64,000 nt of DNA from Segatella baroniae B14 (GCF_022024235.1 NZ_CP091799.1:1809001-1873000), one strand, 5' to 3'. Shown: positions 1 through 8,897, counted from the first letter of the stretch. The notes: generated from the sequence alone by a model not told the origin. Translations and numbers: made by a program.

Positions 1-252
1 GACATTAGCAGCTGATCGTAAATTTTTTATTTTAGCAAGATCAACAGCTTCTTCAGGCATCTGTCCATCATTAACCGTTCTTGTCTTAACCTCTACAAAA
101 ACAATTAGCTCACCATCAGGAGTCTCTGCAATAATATCAAGATCACGCTTACCGTCCTTCCAATCTCGCTCAAGAATTACATAATCTTCACTTTCCAGGT
201 ATTCTTGAGCCTTATCCTCCCCCCAAGCACCTAAATCGTTATGTTCTGCCAT
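1..252 (-). CDS. yraN: YraN/UPF0102 family nuclease-like protein (partial)
   Basis: The N-terminal 84 codons are present and the gene runs off the left edge. The protein begins MAEHNDLGAWGEDKAQEYL and continues with an RDLDIIAE segment and FVEVKTR. This matches the UPF0102 (YraN) family, which has a restriction-endonuclease-like fold in which the Asp of the DxI strand and the ExK pair form the putative active site. Cellular function is not established; a role in processing recombination or repair intermediates is only suspected. It is transcribed divergently from tadA, with a TAATTTTG promoter element upstream. The family assignment is firm. Confidence 0.88.
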   Translation of the reverse strand, partial: MAEHNDLGAWGEDKAQEYLESEDYVILERDWKDGKRDLDIIAETPDGELIVFVEVKTRTVNDGQMPEEAVDLAKIKNLRSAANV

Positions 253-273
253 TATTATTCACTATTACTAATG

Positions 274-281
274 CAAAATTA
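274..281 (-). promoter_or_regulatory. Bacteroidota -7 promoter element for yraN
   Basis: The minus strand reads TAATTTTG, matching TAnnTTTG, 21 nt upstream of the yraN ATG. No clear -33 TTTG was found. The short divergent region also holds a TAAATTTG (316-323, plus strand) placed 19 nt before tadA. Confidence 0.5.
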
Positions 282-342
282 CGATTTTTATTCTACATCT
301 TCAAACTTTTCTTTGTAAATTTGTCTCACTAAAAATAGGTTT

Positions 343-795
343 ATGACAACAGAAGAAATACGAAAAGAAGACGAGAACTTTATGCGCAAAGCACTCATTG
401 AAGCCCAAAAAGCTTTCGAGGAGGGCGAAATACCCATCGGTGCTATTATTGTATGCAAAGGAAGAATCATATCAAGAGCACACAATCTAACCGAAACACT
501 GAATGACGTTACGGCTCATGCTGAAATGCAAGCTATAACTGCAGCTGCCAATACACTTGGTGGGAAGTATCTAAAAGACTGCACACTATATGTGACTATC
601 GAACCATGTACGATGTGTGCCGGTGCCATAGGATGGGCACAAATACCACGAATTGTATACGGTGCTTCCGAAGAAAAACGAGGATATCGTAAATATGCTC
701 CACAGACTATGCATCCCAAATCCTCAACAACTTGTGGCATACTTGAAGATGAATGCAAAGAACTGATGCAGCGTTTCTTTCAACATCGAAGATAA
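343..795 (+). CDS. tadA: tRNA-specific adenosine deaminase TadA
   Basis: A 150-residue zinc-dependent deaminase that converts A34 to inosine in the anticodon of tRNA-Arg(ACG) and so allows wobble decoding in the cytoplasm. The cytidine-deaminase-fold signature is complete: HAE at residues 59-61, with the Glu as proton shuttle, and PCTMC at 88-92, giving the three zinc ligands. Length is typical for bacterial TadA. A TAAATTTG element 19 nt upstream supports the start. The gene stands alone, divergent from yraN, and ends just before a bidirectional hairpin shared with the convergent lipoprotein gene. A guanine deaminase is the main alternative, but the short length and position of the motifs favour TadA. 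Confidence 0.93.
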   Translation: MTTEEIRKEDENFMRKALIEAQKAFEEGEIPIGAIIVCKGRIISRAHNLTETLNDVTAHAEMQAITAAANTLGGKYLKDCTLYVTIEPCTMCAGAIGWAQIPRIVYGASEEKRGYRKYAPQTMHPKSSTTCGILEDECKELMQRFFQHRR

Positions 796-799
796 AACA

Positions 800-839
800 A
801 ATCGGGCAACCTTTTCATCATGAAAAAAGTTGCCCGATT
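800..839. terminator. Bidirectional intrinsic terminator
   Basis: An 11-bp perfect stem (AATCGGGCAAC / GTTGCCCGATT) flanks an 18-nt loop containing a further tttt/aaaa pairing. It lies between the convergent tadA and lipoprotein genes and can serve both strands. Confidence 0.7.
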
Positions 840-860
840 CTAGCATATAGAAATTCTCTT

Positions 861-1715
861 TTACTTGACTAAAACGACCAAATACTTGCTAGTACTCCAG
901 AAAAGCTGAGGATTAGATATTCGTAGAATATACTGATTATTATTATCCTGCGTCAGCGTATAACTAGAAGAAGGATGCATGGTCAATAGCCGAACCGACT
1001 TGGAATAAAGCTTTACTTCTTTGCTTACGCGAATATCAATCTTGGTAAAATAGCTTTTATTGAAATTCCCCTGAAGCACTTTACCATCAACAAGGATACG
1101 CTGCTCTTTCAATTCTTTCTTTGTTCCAAAAACATACCACGCTGTATTTAATTGCTTATCCTGATTCGTTATAGTCTCTGTCTTCTGTGCACTCTCTGCA
1201 GTCAAATTATTAACATCAGAATTGAGGGTATTGATTGTTTCATCTAACTCTGTTATATGAATATCTTTAGCATCTAATTCTACACGAAGTTCCTGCAGCT
1301 GCTGGTCTTTCTCGTTCATCTGTTTCACAAGGTTTTCGATAGTCTTCTTAAACTCATCACCTTTAAAACTACTTTCGCGCAACTGTTGCCTCAGTTTAGC
1401 TATCAAAGCTCTGTTCTGCTTCATACGATTTGAGATAAACTGGACATTCTCACGCAACTGCTGAGAACGATTGGCGCCTTCACCATCTTTAACCAACTCC
1501 ACTCGATTTTCAGCTTCGTTGATTTCACGAAACCCTGTTTCTATTTCGTTGAGCGTACCCATCAAGTCGTTCATTTCATTGTCTTTTTGGGTAATTATCT
1601 TTTGAAGCGAATCTGTCTGCTCTAAACGAACTAAAGCTGGGGCCTCTTTTTTATTATCTTGACAGCCTGTCACAACTAAAGTAACTAACACTGCCACCAT
1701 CAATAACTTTCTCAT
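861..1715 (-). CDS. coiled-coil lipoprotein of unknown function
   Basis: A 284-residue protein with a lipoprotein signal peptide ending in VVTGC (lipidated Cys18), so it is predicted to be membrane-anchored in the envelope. Residues about 28-190 are rich in Leu, Glu, Lys and Gln in heptad-like spacing and should form a long coiled coil. The C-terminal 90 residues look globular and beta-rich. The architecture resembles proteins labelled Cbp1-type collagen-binding adhesins in Bacteroides, but I cannot confirm homology and assign no function. Its ATG overlaps the rsmI stop codon by 4 nt, so the two are probably translationally coupled. Confidence 0.7.
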   Translation of the reverse strand: MRKLLMVAVLVTLVVTGCQDNKKEAPALVRLEQTDSLQKIITQKDNEMNDLMGTLNEIETGFREINEAENRVELVKDGEGANRSQQLRENVQFISNRMKQNRALIAKLRQQLRESSFKGDEFKKTIENLVKQMNEKDQQLQELRVELDAKDIHITELDETINTLNSDVNNLTAESAQKTETITNQDKQLNTAWYVFGTKKELKEQRILVDGKVLQGNFNKSYFTKIDIRVSKEVKLYSKSVRLLTMHPSSSYTLTQDNNNQYILRISNPQLFWSTSKYLVVLVK

Positions 1716-2431
1716 TTTTCTTCGTCTTTTAGCTTTTTGTTTTTAGCACTCTTTTTGACTCTTTCTTTACCTGCAAGCACAATAACAAATTCACCTCGTG
1801 GTTCGACTTCCTTAAAATGAGTAATAACCTCATTAAGGGAACCTCTTACCGTTTCTTCATGCATTTTGGAAATTTCACGGCTTACACTAACATTTCTATC
1901 ACCACCAAAATATTCAGCAAACTGCTGTAAGGTTTTCACAACACGATAAGGAGACTCATAAAATACCATCGTACGGAATTCCTCTTTCAGCGATTCTAAG
2001 AAAGTCTGACGTCCTTTCTTTTGTGGAAGAAACCCCTCAAAGCAAAAACGGTCACAAGGGAGTCCCGAATTTACAATAGCAGGAATACAAGCAGTTGGTC
2101 CAGGAAGAGTCTGCACCGTAATACCCGCTTTAGAAGCCTCACGTGCTAAAAAGAAACCTGGATCACTAATACCTGGAGTACCAGCATCACTAATTAACGC
2201 AACTGTACGACCAGCCTTTAATTCCTCAACAATGCGAGCCGAAGTACCATGCTCATTAAATTTATGATGAGCTATCAAATGATTTTTAATCTCAAAATGC
2301 TTCAGTAAGACACTTGAAGTACGAGTATCTTCTGCTAAGACGACATCTGCCTCCTTCAATATACGAATGGCACGAAACGTCATATCTTCCATGTTGCCTA
2401 CAGGTGTAGGTACAATATATAATATGCCCAT
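1712..2431 (-). CDS. rsmI: 16S rRNA (cytidine1402-2'-O)-methyltransferase RsmI
   Basis: A tetrapyrrole-methylase-fold enzyme that uses S-adenosylmethionine to 2'-O-methylate C1402 in the decoding centre of 16S rRNA. Family signatures are visible: the VPTPVGNM start at residues 7-14, AEDTRTS near 34, ISDAGTPGISDPG near 81, GFLP near 130 and FYESPYR near 150. The start at 2431 was chosen because the family N-terminus MGILYIVPTP begins there and a TATATTTG promoter element lies just upstream; the in-frame upstream extension has no family character. At 239 residues it is of normal length with a short basic tail. It is divergent from tdk and coupled to the downstream lipoprotein gene. Confidence 0.94.
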   Translation of the reverse strand: MGILYIVPTPVGNMEDMTFRAIRILKEADVVLAEDTRTSSVLLKHFEIKNHLIAHHKFNEHGTSARIVEELKAGRTVALISDAGTPGISDPGFFLAREASKAGITVQTLPGPTACIPAIVNSGLPCDRFCFEGFLPQKKGRQTFLESLKEEFRTMVFYESPYRVVKTLQQFAEYFGGDRNVSVSREISKMHEETVRGSLNEVITHFKEVEPRGEFVIVLAGKERVKKSAKNKKLKDEEK

Positions 2432-2485
2432 AATTGATACAAATATAGTTAAATTATCTTCGACAACAAAAAAAGGGACTAATTC

Positions 2486-2517
2486 TTTGCAATTTTTAAA
2501 ACGTCTTTGTACTTTTG
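2486..2517 (+). promoter_or_regulatory. Promoter of tdk, nearly touching the start codon
   Basis: TTTG (2486-2489), a 20-nt spacer and TACTTTTG (2510-2517) match the Bacteroidota housekeeping sigma consensus. The ATG at 2525 is only 7 nt beyond the -7 element, so the transcript should begin at or within a few bases of the start codon. Confidence 0.7.
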
Positions 2518-2524
2518 CATTCAA

Positions 2525-3169
2525 ATGACTGAAAATTTAATTGGCGAAACACGTCGCCCTGGAAGAATCGAGATTGTGTGCGGGTCTATGTTCTCTGGAA
2601 AAACAGAGGAACTGATTCGCCGTATGAAGCGTGCGAAATTTGCAAAGCAGAAAGTGGAAATATTTAAGCCTGCTATGGATACACGATATTCTGAAGAGGA
2701 TGTCGTTAGCCATGATCAAAATGTGATCCATTCTACCCCAGTTGAATCATCTGCAGCATTACATTTGCTCGCTATGGCTGACGAAATTGATGTAGTAGGT
2801 ATCGATGAAGCCCAATTCTTCGATATGGGACTTGTAGATGTTTGCAATCAACTAGCCAATTCGGGAGTTCGTGTTATCATTGCTGGTCTTGACATGGATT
2901 TCAAGGGGATACCTTTCGGTCCTATTCCAGCACTCTGTGCCATTGCCGATGAAGTAACCAAGGTACATGCTATCTGTGTACGTTGTGGTGCTTTAGCATA
3001 TGTCAGTCATCGTCTTGTACATAACAACAACCGTGTTCTTCTTGGTGAAAAAGAAGAATATGAACCTCTTTGCCGAGAATGTTATCGCAAAGTGCTTGAA
3101 GAGGATAAGTTAAAGGAGGAAAAGAAACATGCAAGAGCCACAATTTCTGAAACAGGAAATAACCTTTGA
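2525..3169 (+). CDS. tdk: thymidine kinase
   Basis: A 214-residue type II thymidine kinase of the pyrimidine salvage pathway (thymidine + ATP to dTMP), cytoplasmic. It shows the P-loop GSMFSGKT at 20-27, the Walker B-like DEAQF, and two Cys pairs (CVRC and CREC) that form the structural zinc site. The start MTENL was chosen over an upstream in-frame ATG at 2507 because that codon lies upstream of the promoter -7 element. The 3' end overlaps the following permease gene by 41 nt, in a different frame, and the last 30 residues are a charged tail partly encoding that gene's ribosome binding site. Confidence 0.96.
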   Translation: MTENLIGETRRPGRIEIVCGSMFSGKTEELIRRMKRAKFAKQKVEIFKPAMDTRYSEEDVVSHDQNVIHSTPVESSAALHLLAMADEIDVVGIDEAQFFDMGLVDVCNQLANSGVRVIIAGLDMDFKGIPFGPIPALCAIADEVTKVHAICVRCGALAYVSHRLVHNNNRVLLGEKEEYEPLCRECYRKVLEEDKLKEEKKHARATISETGNNL

Positions 3170-4235
3170 TAAAGCAGCTCGTTGGATAGGCATTATATTG
3201 CTTATCCTGACTACATTTTATGTCGTCAACTATCTGAGCAGTGTACTGCTCCCGTTTTTCATAGCATGGCTTTTTGCCTATCTACTTTATCCTATCGTCA
3301 AGTTTATCCAATACAATATGCATGTTAAAGTGAGGGCTTTAGCTATCATTTTGACTCTTATTCTTGTTGTCGTTGTTATCGGAGCCTTATATTATGCTAT
3401 CATTCCTCCAATGCTTGACCAGTTTGCTCGCTTCGAAGATGTACTAAATAGGTGGTTGGGGCAAACTACACATAGTAATTCACTAACAACACTTATAAAA
3501 AATTGGTTTGTTAACAACCAAGTTGAGATAGAACATTTCTTAAAAAGCAAGGACTTTAACGATGCTGTAAAGACTACAATGCCCAAAGTCTTTAATGTTT
3601 TAGGACAAACAGCGAGCATTGTAATCAGTATAATAGCCTCCATGATTACGTTATTATATATGTTCTTCATTCTTCTAGATTACGAATACCTTACCCAAAA
3701 CTGGATTAAGATATTCCCTAAGAAGAATCGTCCATTTTGGCAAGAATTAGCACAGGACGTAGAACATGCGCTCAATAACTATATCAGAGGACAGGGACTT
3801 GTTGCCCTTATTATGGGTATCATGTTCTGCATCGGCTTTACAATTATCGGTTTCCCTATGGGAATTGGTCTAGGTATTTTGATTGGTATTCTAGATCTCG
3901 TACCTTACTTGCATACTTTCGCTCTGATTCCAACAGCCTTCCTTGCTATGCTCAAAGCAGCAGACACAGGTGAGAACTTTTGGATTGTCTTTGGTTCTGC
4001 AGTTCTGGTATTCATTATTGTACAAATTATCACTGATTTTATAGTAACTCCTAAGGTTATGGGCAAGGCTATGGGACTAAATCCTGCAGTTCTATTGCTC
4101 AGTTTGTCTGTTTGGGGAGCAGTTTTAGGCTTCATTGGGTTAATTATTGCGCTTCCACTCACGACTCTCATTATGGCTTATTGGCAAAGATATGTCACCC
4201 GAGAACATGAAGAAACCCCACAAAAACAGCCCTAA
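3129..4235 (+). CDS. AI-2E/PerM family transporter
   Basis: A 368-residue integral membrane protein of the AI-2 exporter (PerM/UPF0118) family. Hydrophobic segments occur near residues 18-60, 68-95, 150-185 and 225-350, about eight transmembrane helices in total, with the family's large soluble loop (95-150) and a C-terminal [14 protein letters not shown] signature before the last helices. Members export autoinducer-2 or act in Na+/H+ exchange; the substrate here is unknown. A strong AGGAGG site inside the end of tdk precedes the ATG at 3129, supporting this start and coupled expression with tdk. Confidence 0.88.
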   Translation: MQEPQFLKQEITFDKAARWIGIILLILTTFYVVNYLSSVLLPFFIAWLFAYLLYPIVKFIQYNMHVKVRALAIILTLILVVVVIGALYYAIIPPMLDQFARFEDVLNRWLGQTTHSNSLTTLIKNWFVNNQVEIEHFLKSKDFNDAVKTTMPKVFNVLGQTASIVISIIASMITLLYMFFILLDYEYLTQNWIKIFPKKNRPFWQELAQDVEHALNNYIRGQGLVALIMGIMFCIGFTIIGFPMGIGLGILIGILDLVPYLHTFALIPTAFLAMLKAADTGENFWIVFGSAVLVFIIVQIITDFIVTPKVMGKAMGLNPAVLLLSLSVWGAVLGFIGLIIALPLTTLIMAYWQRYVTREHEETPQKQP

Positions 4236-4278
4236 AACAAAAAAAATGAAGATTTTTCAAAAAAAAGTGCGAAATTAT

Positions 4279-4309
4279 TTTGGAGTTTCAAAAAAATGCA
4301 TTACCTTTG
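4279..4309 (+). promoter_or_regulatory. Promoter of tRNA-Lys
   Basis: TTTG (4279-4282), 19 nt, then TACCTTTG (4302-4309), a near-ideal Bacteroidota promoter 29 nt before the mature tRNA 5' end. Confidence 0.75.
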
Positions 4310-4338
4310 CACTCGCTTTTGAGATACAAAGTTACGGA

Positions 4339-4411
4339 GATCCGTTAGCTCAGTCGGTAGAGCACAACACTTTTAATGTTGGGGTCTTGGGTTCGAGCCC
4401 CAAACGGATCA
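4339..4411 (+). tRNA. tRNA-Lys(TTT)
   Basis: A complete cloverleaf of 73 nt: acceptor stem GATCCGT/ACGGATC, D-arm GCTC...GAGC, anticodon loop CTTTTAA with anticodon TTT, and T-arm with GTTCGAG. The discriminator is A and CCA is not encoded. It is a single-gene transcript with its own promoter and terminator. Confidence 0.95.
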
Positions 4412-4412
4412 C

Positions 4413-4446
4413 AAAAGGAGTTACAATATTGTAACTCCTTTTTTTT
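4413..4446 (+). terminator. Intrinsic terminator of tRNA-Lys
   Basis: The stem AAAAGGAGTTAC/GTAACTCCTTTT around a 6-nt loop is followed by a T-run, starting 2 nt after the tRNA. Confidence 0.85.
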
Positions 4447-4908
4447 ATAAAAACTTGATTGCAATATTCTACTCTACCAATATTTTTAGCAACATATACA
4501 ACTATCTAAAAGCATATTCCAATATGACTTTACAATATTCTAACAAAACTTATTTCATATTTTAACTGCCCAAAATATAATCCTTTGAAATAATTCATAA
4601 ACCCAACAAGAGTATTCTATATAATGATAGTGCTATTAAATAGCAAAAAGCATAGAATAACGGAAATTTATACTTGGGAATGAATCTCTGCTTTCAATGC
4701 ACACTTCATCATGAGCAAACTGATAGCACCAATTGTTTCACACGATTTCTTGCTGAATATAATGTACCGTTTCAAGATATGACAGAAATCATCAATACAA
4801 CCACCAAAATCTAAAATAATGATTTACACTTATTATTTAGCCCTAAAAAAATAACGAAAAAGCCCTTGAAAAAGCAATAAATCGTGCTTTATTGACACTT
4901 TTTTTTAG
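4447..4908. other. AT-rich intergenic stretch without a recognisable gene
   Basis: Stop codons are frequent in all frames. A 43-codon open stretch (about 4680-4817, plus strand; ends TEIINTTTKI) has a mildly protein-like composition but no start or family resemblance that I can see, and could be coding debris. The metF promoter lies at the right edge. Confidence 0.5.
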
Positions 4909-4916
4909 TAAATTTG
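4909..4916 (+). promoter_or_regulatory. -7 promoter element of metF
   Basis: TAAATTTG lies 24 nt before the metF ATG. The -33 region is only weakly matched (TTTATTG around 4889). Confidence 0.5.
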
Positions 4917-4940
4917 CAACCAAATACCCTTTTAACATAT

Positions 4941-5897
4941 ATGAATATTTCAGAAATACTAAATAGCAGTAATGCGCAAAAGCATTTTTCTTTTGAGGTA
5001 CTACCACCTCTAAAAGGAAACGGAACAGATGGTTTGTTTCGCACAATCGATAAATTGAAAGAATTCAATCCTCTATTTATCAACATTACAAACCACTCGT
5101 TTGAATATATCTATCAAGAACTAGAAAACGGACTCATTGAGAAAAGCAGAATCCACAGACGTCCGGGTTCTGTAGCTATAGCTGCTGCTATTCAGAACAA
5201 ATATAACATTCCTGTCATTCCACACTTGATCTGCAGCGGAGCTACTAAAGAGGATATAGAATACGAACTGCTCGACATACAATTTTTGGGTATTGAGACA
5301 TTATTCTTGCTTCGCGGTGACAAAGCACACGAAGACAATAGATTTAAAGCAGTACCAGGTGGATACGATCACGCTACAGAATTGATTAAACAGGTAAATC
5401 AGTTTAACAATGGCTACTTTGTAGATGGTACTCCCATCAAGCATCCAGGAAAAAAATTCGAATACGGAGTAGCATGCTATCCTGAAAAGCATAACGAAGC
5501 TCCAAATCTGGATATCGACTTAAAATATTTAAAAGAAAAACAGGATCTTGGTGCGACTTATGCCGTAACCCAGCTGTTTTATGACAATAAGAAATACTTC
5601 GATTTTGTGAAGAAAGCACGCGAAATGGGCATCACAATACCTATCATTCCTGGTATCAAACCATTTGCCAAATTATCACAATTATCAGTTGTTCCTAGTG
5701 TCTTCCACATCGATTTTCCTGAAGAGTTGGCTAACGAAGCTATGAAATGCAAGAATGACGAAGAGGCTAAGCAACTTGGGATAGAATGGACAACCCACCA
5801 GGTAAAAGAACTATATACCAATGGTGTAAATGATGTACATTTCTATACCGTTTCTGCAGTAGACAGCGTAAAAGAAGTAGCAAGAAGATTATTATAA
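4941..5897 (+). CDS. metF: methylenetetrahydrofolate reductase
   Basis: A 318-residue FAD-dependent TIM-barrel enzyme that reduces 5,10-methylene-THF to 5-methyl-THF, the methyl donor for methionine synthesis. Family signatures include FSFEVLPP near the N-terminus (with the catalytic Glu), the NIT(N)H segment, HLICSGATKEDI, FLLRGD, the YPEKH motif and TQLFYDN. The start MNISEIL lies downstream of the -7 promoter element; an upstream in-frame ATG at 4914 overlaps that element and is rejected. It sits 6 nt ahead of the clamp-loader-like gene, so the two are probably co-transcribed. Confidence 0.95.
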   Translation: MNISEILNSSNAQKHFSFEVLPPLKGNGTDGLFRTIDKLKEFNPLFINITNHSFEYIYQELENGLIEKSRIHRRPGSVAIAAAIQNKYNIPVIPHLICSGATKEDIEYELLDIQFLGIETLFLLRGDKAHEDNRFKAVPGGYDHATELIKQVNQFNNGYFVDGTPIKHPGKKFEYGVACYPEKHNEAPNLDIDLKYLKEKQDLGATYAVTQLFYDNKKYFDFVKKAREMGITIPIIPGIKPFAKLSQLSVVPSVFHIDFPEELANEAMKCKNDEEAKQLGIEWTTHQVKELYTNGVNDVHFYTVSAVDSVKEVARRLL

Positions 5898-5903
5898 TAC
5901 GAG

Positions 5904-7001
5904 ATGAAGTTTAGTGAAGTTATTGGCCAAGAGGAAGCAGCTCAACATCTGCTCCAACTTGCCGAAGAAAACAGAATACCCCATGCTATGCTTTTCTGTG
6001 GTCCACAAGGATGTGGAAAAATGGCATTGGCTTTAGCTTTTGCATCACACCTGCTCAATGACAGTCCGATGCTAAAGAAATGGGAACATCCTGACCTCTA
6101 CTTCACCTACCCTACCATAAAACTGCCAGGTATGGGTGCAGACCATCAGCCGATAAGTGATGATTTTGCCAAACCTTGGCACGAAATGCTCCTACAGGGT
6201 GCATACTTTACGGTTAACCAGTGGATGCAACAAATGGGAGCTACCAGCCAACAGGCTATTATTACAGCAGCAGAAAGTGATGCTATCGCCAAAAACCTAA
6301 GTCTAAAATCAAGCCAAGGTGGATATAAGGTAAGCATCATTTGGCTTCCTGAACGTATGAATCTGACAAGTGCAAATAAACTGTTGAAAATACTTGAAGA
6401 GCCACCTCACGAAACAGTATTTATACTTGTAAGCGAAGAACCTGAGCATCTTTTGGAAACCATTAGAAGCCGTACTCAACGATTTGATTTCAAGAAGATA
6501 CACAATGATGCTATTCAGCAGGCTCTCATACAACAAAGAGGCCTTGATGAAGATATTGCTCGAAGAGTAGCACGAGTTGCCAACGGCAACTGGAATAAAG
6601 CTTTAGAAGAATTGGATGCCGGTAACGAAAACAGACAATTCTTAGACATGTTTATCATGCTCATGCGATTAGCATACATGAGGAACATACACGATCTTAA
6701 AAAATGGAGTGAAACTATATCGCTCTTCGGTAGAGAAAAACAGCGTCGCATGCTTACCTACTTCATGAGAATGATTAGAGAAAATTTCATGTTTAATTTT
6801 CAACAACCTGATCTCAATTACATGACACAGGATGAGGAAAATTTCTCCAAAAACTTCGCTCGTTTCATTAATGAAGCCAATGTGATTGATATCACAGAAT
6901 TACTTGAGAGAGCTCACCACGATATCGGACAAAATGCCAATGCCAAAATCGTCTTCTTTGATATGGCACTTAAAATGATAGTACTTTTAATTCGAAAATA
7001 A
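5904..7001 (+). CDS. holB: DNA polymerase III delta-prime-like subunit
   Basis: A 365-residue AAA+ protein resembling the delta-prime/tau clamp-loader subunits that load the sliding clamp during replication. It begins with MKFSEVIGQEEAAQHLL and has a P-loop-like GPQGCGKM in which the usual final Ser/Thr is Met, a sensor-region LLKILEEPP, and an SRTQRF (SRC-type arginine finger) motif. A degenerate P-loop without a zinc finger fits delta prime, which is a structural rather than ATP-hydrolysing subunit. The C-terminal 130 residues are divergent. It is in a tight operon between metF and the PSP1-domain gene, as in many Bacteroidota. Confidence 0.85.
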   Translation: MKFSEVIGQEEAAQHLLQLAEENRIPHAMLFCGPQGCGKMALALAFASHLLNDSPMLKKWEHPDLYFTYPTIKLPGMGADHQPISDDFAKPWHEMLLQGAYFTVNQWMQQMGATSQQAIITAAESDAIAKNLSLKSSQGGYKVSIIWLPERMNLTSANKLLKILEEPPHETVFILVSEEPEHLLETIRSRTQRFDFKKIHNDAIQQALIQQRGLDEDIARRVARVANGNWNKALEELDAGNENRQFLDMFIMLMRLAYMRNIHDLKKWSETISLFGREKQRRMLTYFMRMIRENFMFNFQQPDLNYMTQDEENFSKNFARFINEANVIDITELLERAHHDIGQNANAKIVFFDMALKMIVLLIRK

Positions 7002-7004
7002 AAT

Positions 7005-8360
7005 ATGGATTACAATGATATGAAATACAGAATGTGCAACGGATGCGACCGAGGTCTGTGCTCTTGTGCTGTTGGTCGTCAGGACAGACAGCTCAACACA
7101 TACGACTGGTTAGCTGGCGTACCAGGAAACTCCCGTAGCACTGACCTTGTCGAGGTGCAATTCAAAAACACCCGAAAAGGATATTACCACAACGACAATA
7201 ACCTGGAACTCAAAAAGGGAGATATTGTTGCTGTAGAAGCCAATCCTGGGCACGACATCGGTGTAGTAAGTCTCACAGGAAGACTAGTTAAACTTCAAAT
7301 TAAGAAGGCAAATCTAAAATCAGCCGATGATATTAAACGCATCTATCGTATTGCAAAGCCTGTTGATATGGAAAAATACGAAGAAGCAAAGAGCCGTGAA
7401 CATGACACAATGATTCAAAGTCGACAAATTGCTAAAGACTTAGGATTACAAATGAAAATCGGTGACGTAGAGTATCAGGGTGATGGCAACAAAGCCATTT
7501 TCTACTATATCGCAGATGAGCGTGTAGACTTCCGACAGTTAATAAAGGTTCTAGCTGAAACTTTCCACGTACGCATCGAAATGAAACAAATTGGTACTCG
7601 TCAAGAAGCTGGGCGCATTGGAGGTACAGGACCTTGCGGACGCGAACTATGTTGTGCCACATGGATGAAAAACTTTGTTTCGGTAAGCACTAATGCAGCA
7701 CGCCATCAAGATATTTCTCTTAACCCTCAGAAACTAGCTGGTATGTGTGCCAAATTAAAATGCTGTCTAAACTATGAGGTAGATGAATATATAGAGGCAC
7801 GACAGAGTATTCCAGGAAAAGAAATTGTCTTACAAACTATGGATAGCGACTACTATCAATTTAAAATTGATATTCTGTCACACCAGCTGACATACTCCAC
7901 AGACAAGAATCTTGCAGCAAATTTGGAAACTATCAGCGCAGAACGAGCAAACGAAATTATTGCCATGAATAAACGTGGCGAAAAACCAGTATCACTGCTC
8001 GAAGAAGATAAAATCAAAGAACCTTCTAAACCTATCGACCTTTTGGCTAATGCTGATATCAGCAGATTTGACAAAGCAAAAAAGAAAAAATCACGCAATC
8101 GTTCTGGAAACAACAGCAATGTAAACAATAACCGTCAGAATAAGCCTCAGCAGCAAACTCAAAATGATAATCTACAAAACGAACAGCAAGGTAAACAAAA
8201 TGTTCCTGTAAATCGTAATGCTAAAGAAAATAATAATCGACCAAACAGGAATAATAATACAGTTCAAAGTGATTCAACAAATACAAATCGTAACAAAAAA
8301 AATCATCGAAGAAGACCAAACAACAATAATAAAAAGCCAAAGACTGAAGGAAATCAATAA
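7005..8360 (+). CDS. ricT: PSP1-domain, RicT/YaaT-like iron-sulfur regulatory protein
   Basis: A 451-residue protein whose residues about 1-330 match the PSP1/RicT family. In Bacillus, RicT acts with RicA and RicF as a [4Fe-4S] complex influencing RNase Y processing and biofilm formation; no partner is visible here. The Cys-rich signatures are clear: an N-terminal CNGC...CSC cluster, GPCGRELCC near residue 210 and a KCC pair near 250. The last 100 residues (about 350-451) are a low-complexity tail very rich in Asn, Gln, Lys and Arg, probably disordered and possibly RNA-binding. It starts 3 nt after holB; gldH follows 27 nt on. Confidence 0.88.
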   Translation: MDYNDMKYRMCNGCDRGLCSCAVGRQDRQLNTYDWLAGVPGNSRSTDLVEVQFKNTRKGYYHNDNNLELKKGDIVAVEANPGHDIGVVSLTGRLVKLQIKKANLKSADDIKRIYRIAKPVDMEKYEEAKSREHDTMIQSRQIAKDLGLQMKIGDVEYQGDGNKAIFYYIADERVDFRQLIKVLAETFHVRIEMKQIGTRQEAGRIGGTGPCGRELCCATWMKNFVSVSTNAARHQDISLNPQKLAGMCAKLKCCLNYEVDEYIEARQSIPGKEIVLQTMDSDYYQFKIDILSHQLTYSTDKNLAANLETISAERANEIIAMNKRGEKPVSLLEEDKIKEPSKPIDLLANADISRFDKAKKKKSRNRSGNNSNVNNNRQNKPQQQTQNDNLQNEQQGKQNVPVNRNAKENNNRPNRNNNTVQSDSTNTNRNKKNHRRRPNNNNKKPKTEGNQ

Positions 8361-8387
8361 CACCAAGTGGGAGGAAGATAAATAATA

Positions 8388-8846
8388 ATGAAAAAAATAA
8401 CTTTCCTTTATACAGTAATAATACTGCTGCTCACATCGTGCAATAGTAAAAAGGTGTACGACAAATATAGTCATACACCAATATCTGGATGGGAAAAGAA
8501 CGATACCCTATTCTTTGAGGTACCTAAACTGGCCGATAAAGGTACATATCGCCCAAAACTAGGCCTGAGAATCAATGGTGCATACCCTTTCATGGGGCTA
8601 TCTCTTATTGTTGAGCAAATAATTATCCCTGGTGATAGAACATACATAGATACTCTAAACTGTAACTTAATCGACAAAAATGGTACAGCACAAGGACAAG
8701 GAATAAGCTACTACCAGTACAATTTTCCTCTTCATCCTATAGAGCTACAACAAGGAGATTCTATTGTGGTACGAGTAAGACATGATATGAAAAGGGAAAT
8801 TCTTCCTGGAATAAGCGATATTGGCATACAATACACTAAACATTAA
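8388..8846 (+). CDS. gldH: GldH-family gliding motility lipoprotein
   Basis: A 152-residue lipoprotein with signal peptide ending LLTSC (Cys18), predicted to be anchored in the envelope. Its features (YDKYSHTPISGW, an LGLRINGAYPF segment, and a C-terminal MKREILPGISDIGIQ) fit the GldH family. In Flavobacterium johnsoniae GldH is needed for gliding, but homologues are widespread in non-gliding Bacteroidales, where their role is unknown. It is the last gene of the metF-holB-ricT-gldH run and ends at a strong hairpin. Confidence 0.88.
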   Translation: MKKITFLYTVIILLLTSCNSKKVYDKYSHTPISGWEKNDTLFFEVPKLADKGTYRPKLGLRINGAYPFMGLSLIVEQIIIPGDRTYIDTLNCNLIDKNGTAQGQGISYYQYNFPLHPIELQQGDSIVVRVRHDMKREILPGISDIGIQYTKH

Positions 8847-8847
8847 T

Positions 8848-8897
8848 AAAAAAGTAAAACAGCTAATTATTAGTTAATTAGCTGTTTTACTTTTTTA
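8848..8897. terminator. Bidirectional terminator between gldH and rodA
   Basis: A long, essentially perfect inverted repeat centred near 8872 (AAAAAGTAAAACAGCTAAT and its complement) with A- and T-runs on both sides serves the convergent gldH and rodA genes. Confidence 0.85.

Noticed and set aside
2507..2524. Earlier in-frame ATG for tdk
   Set aside because: It lies upstream of the promoter -7 element and would not be in the transcript; the family N-terminus fits 2525.
4680..4817. 43-codon open stretch before metF
   Set aside because: No start codon context and no family resemblance; recorded only as an intergenic remark.
5904..7001. Degenerate P-loop (GKM) of the clamp-loader-like gene as a sign of decay
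   Set aside because: Delta-prime subunits normally lack a functional ATP site, so the change is expected for the family and not a defect.
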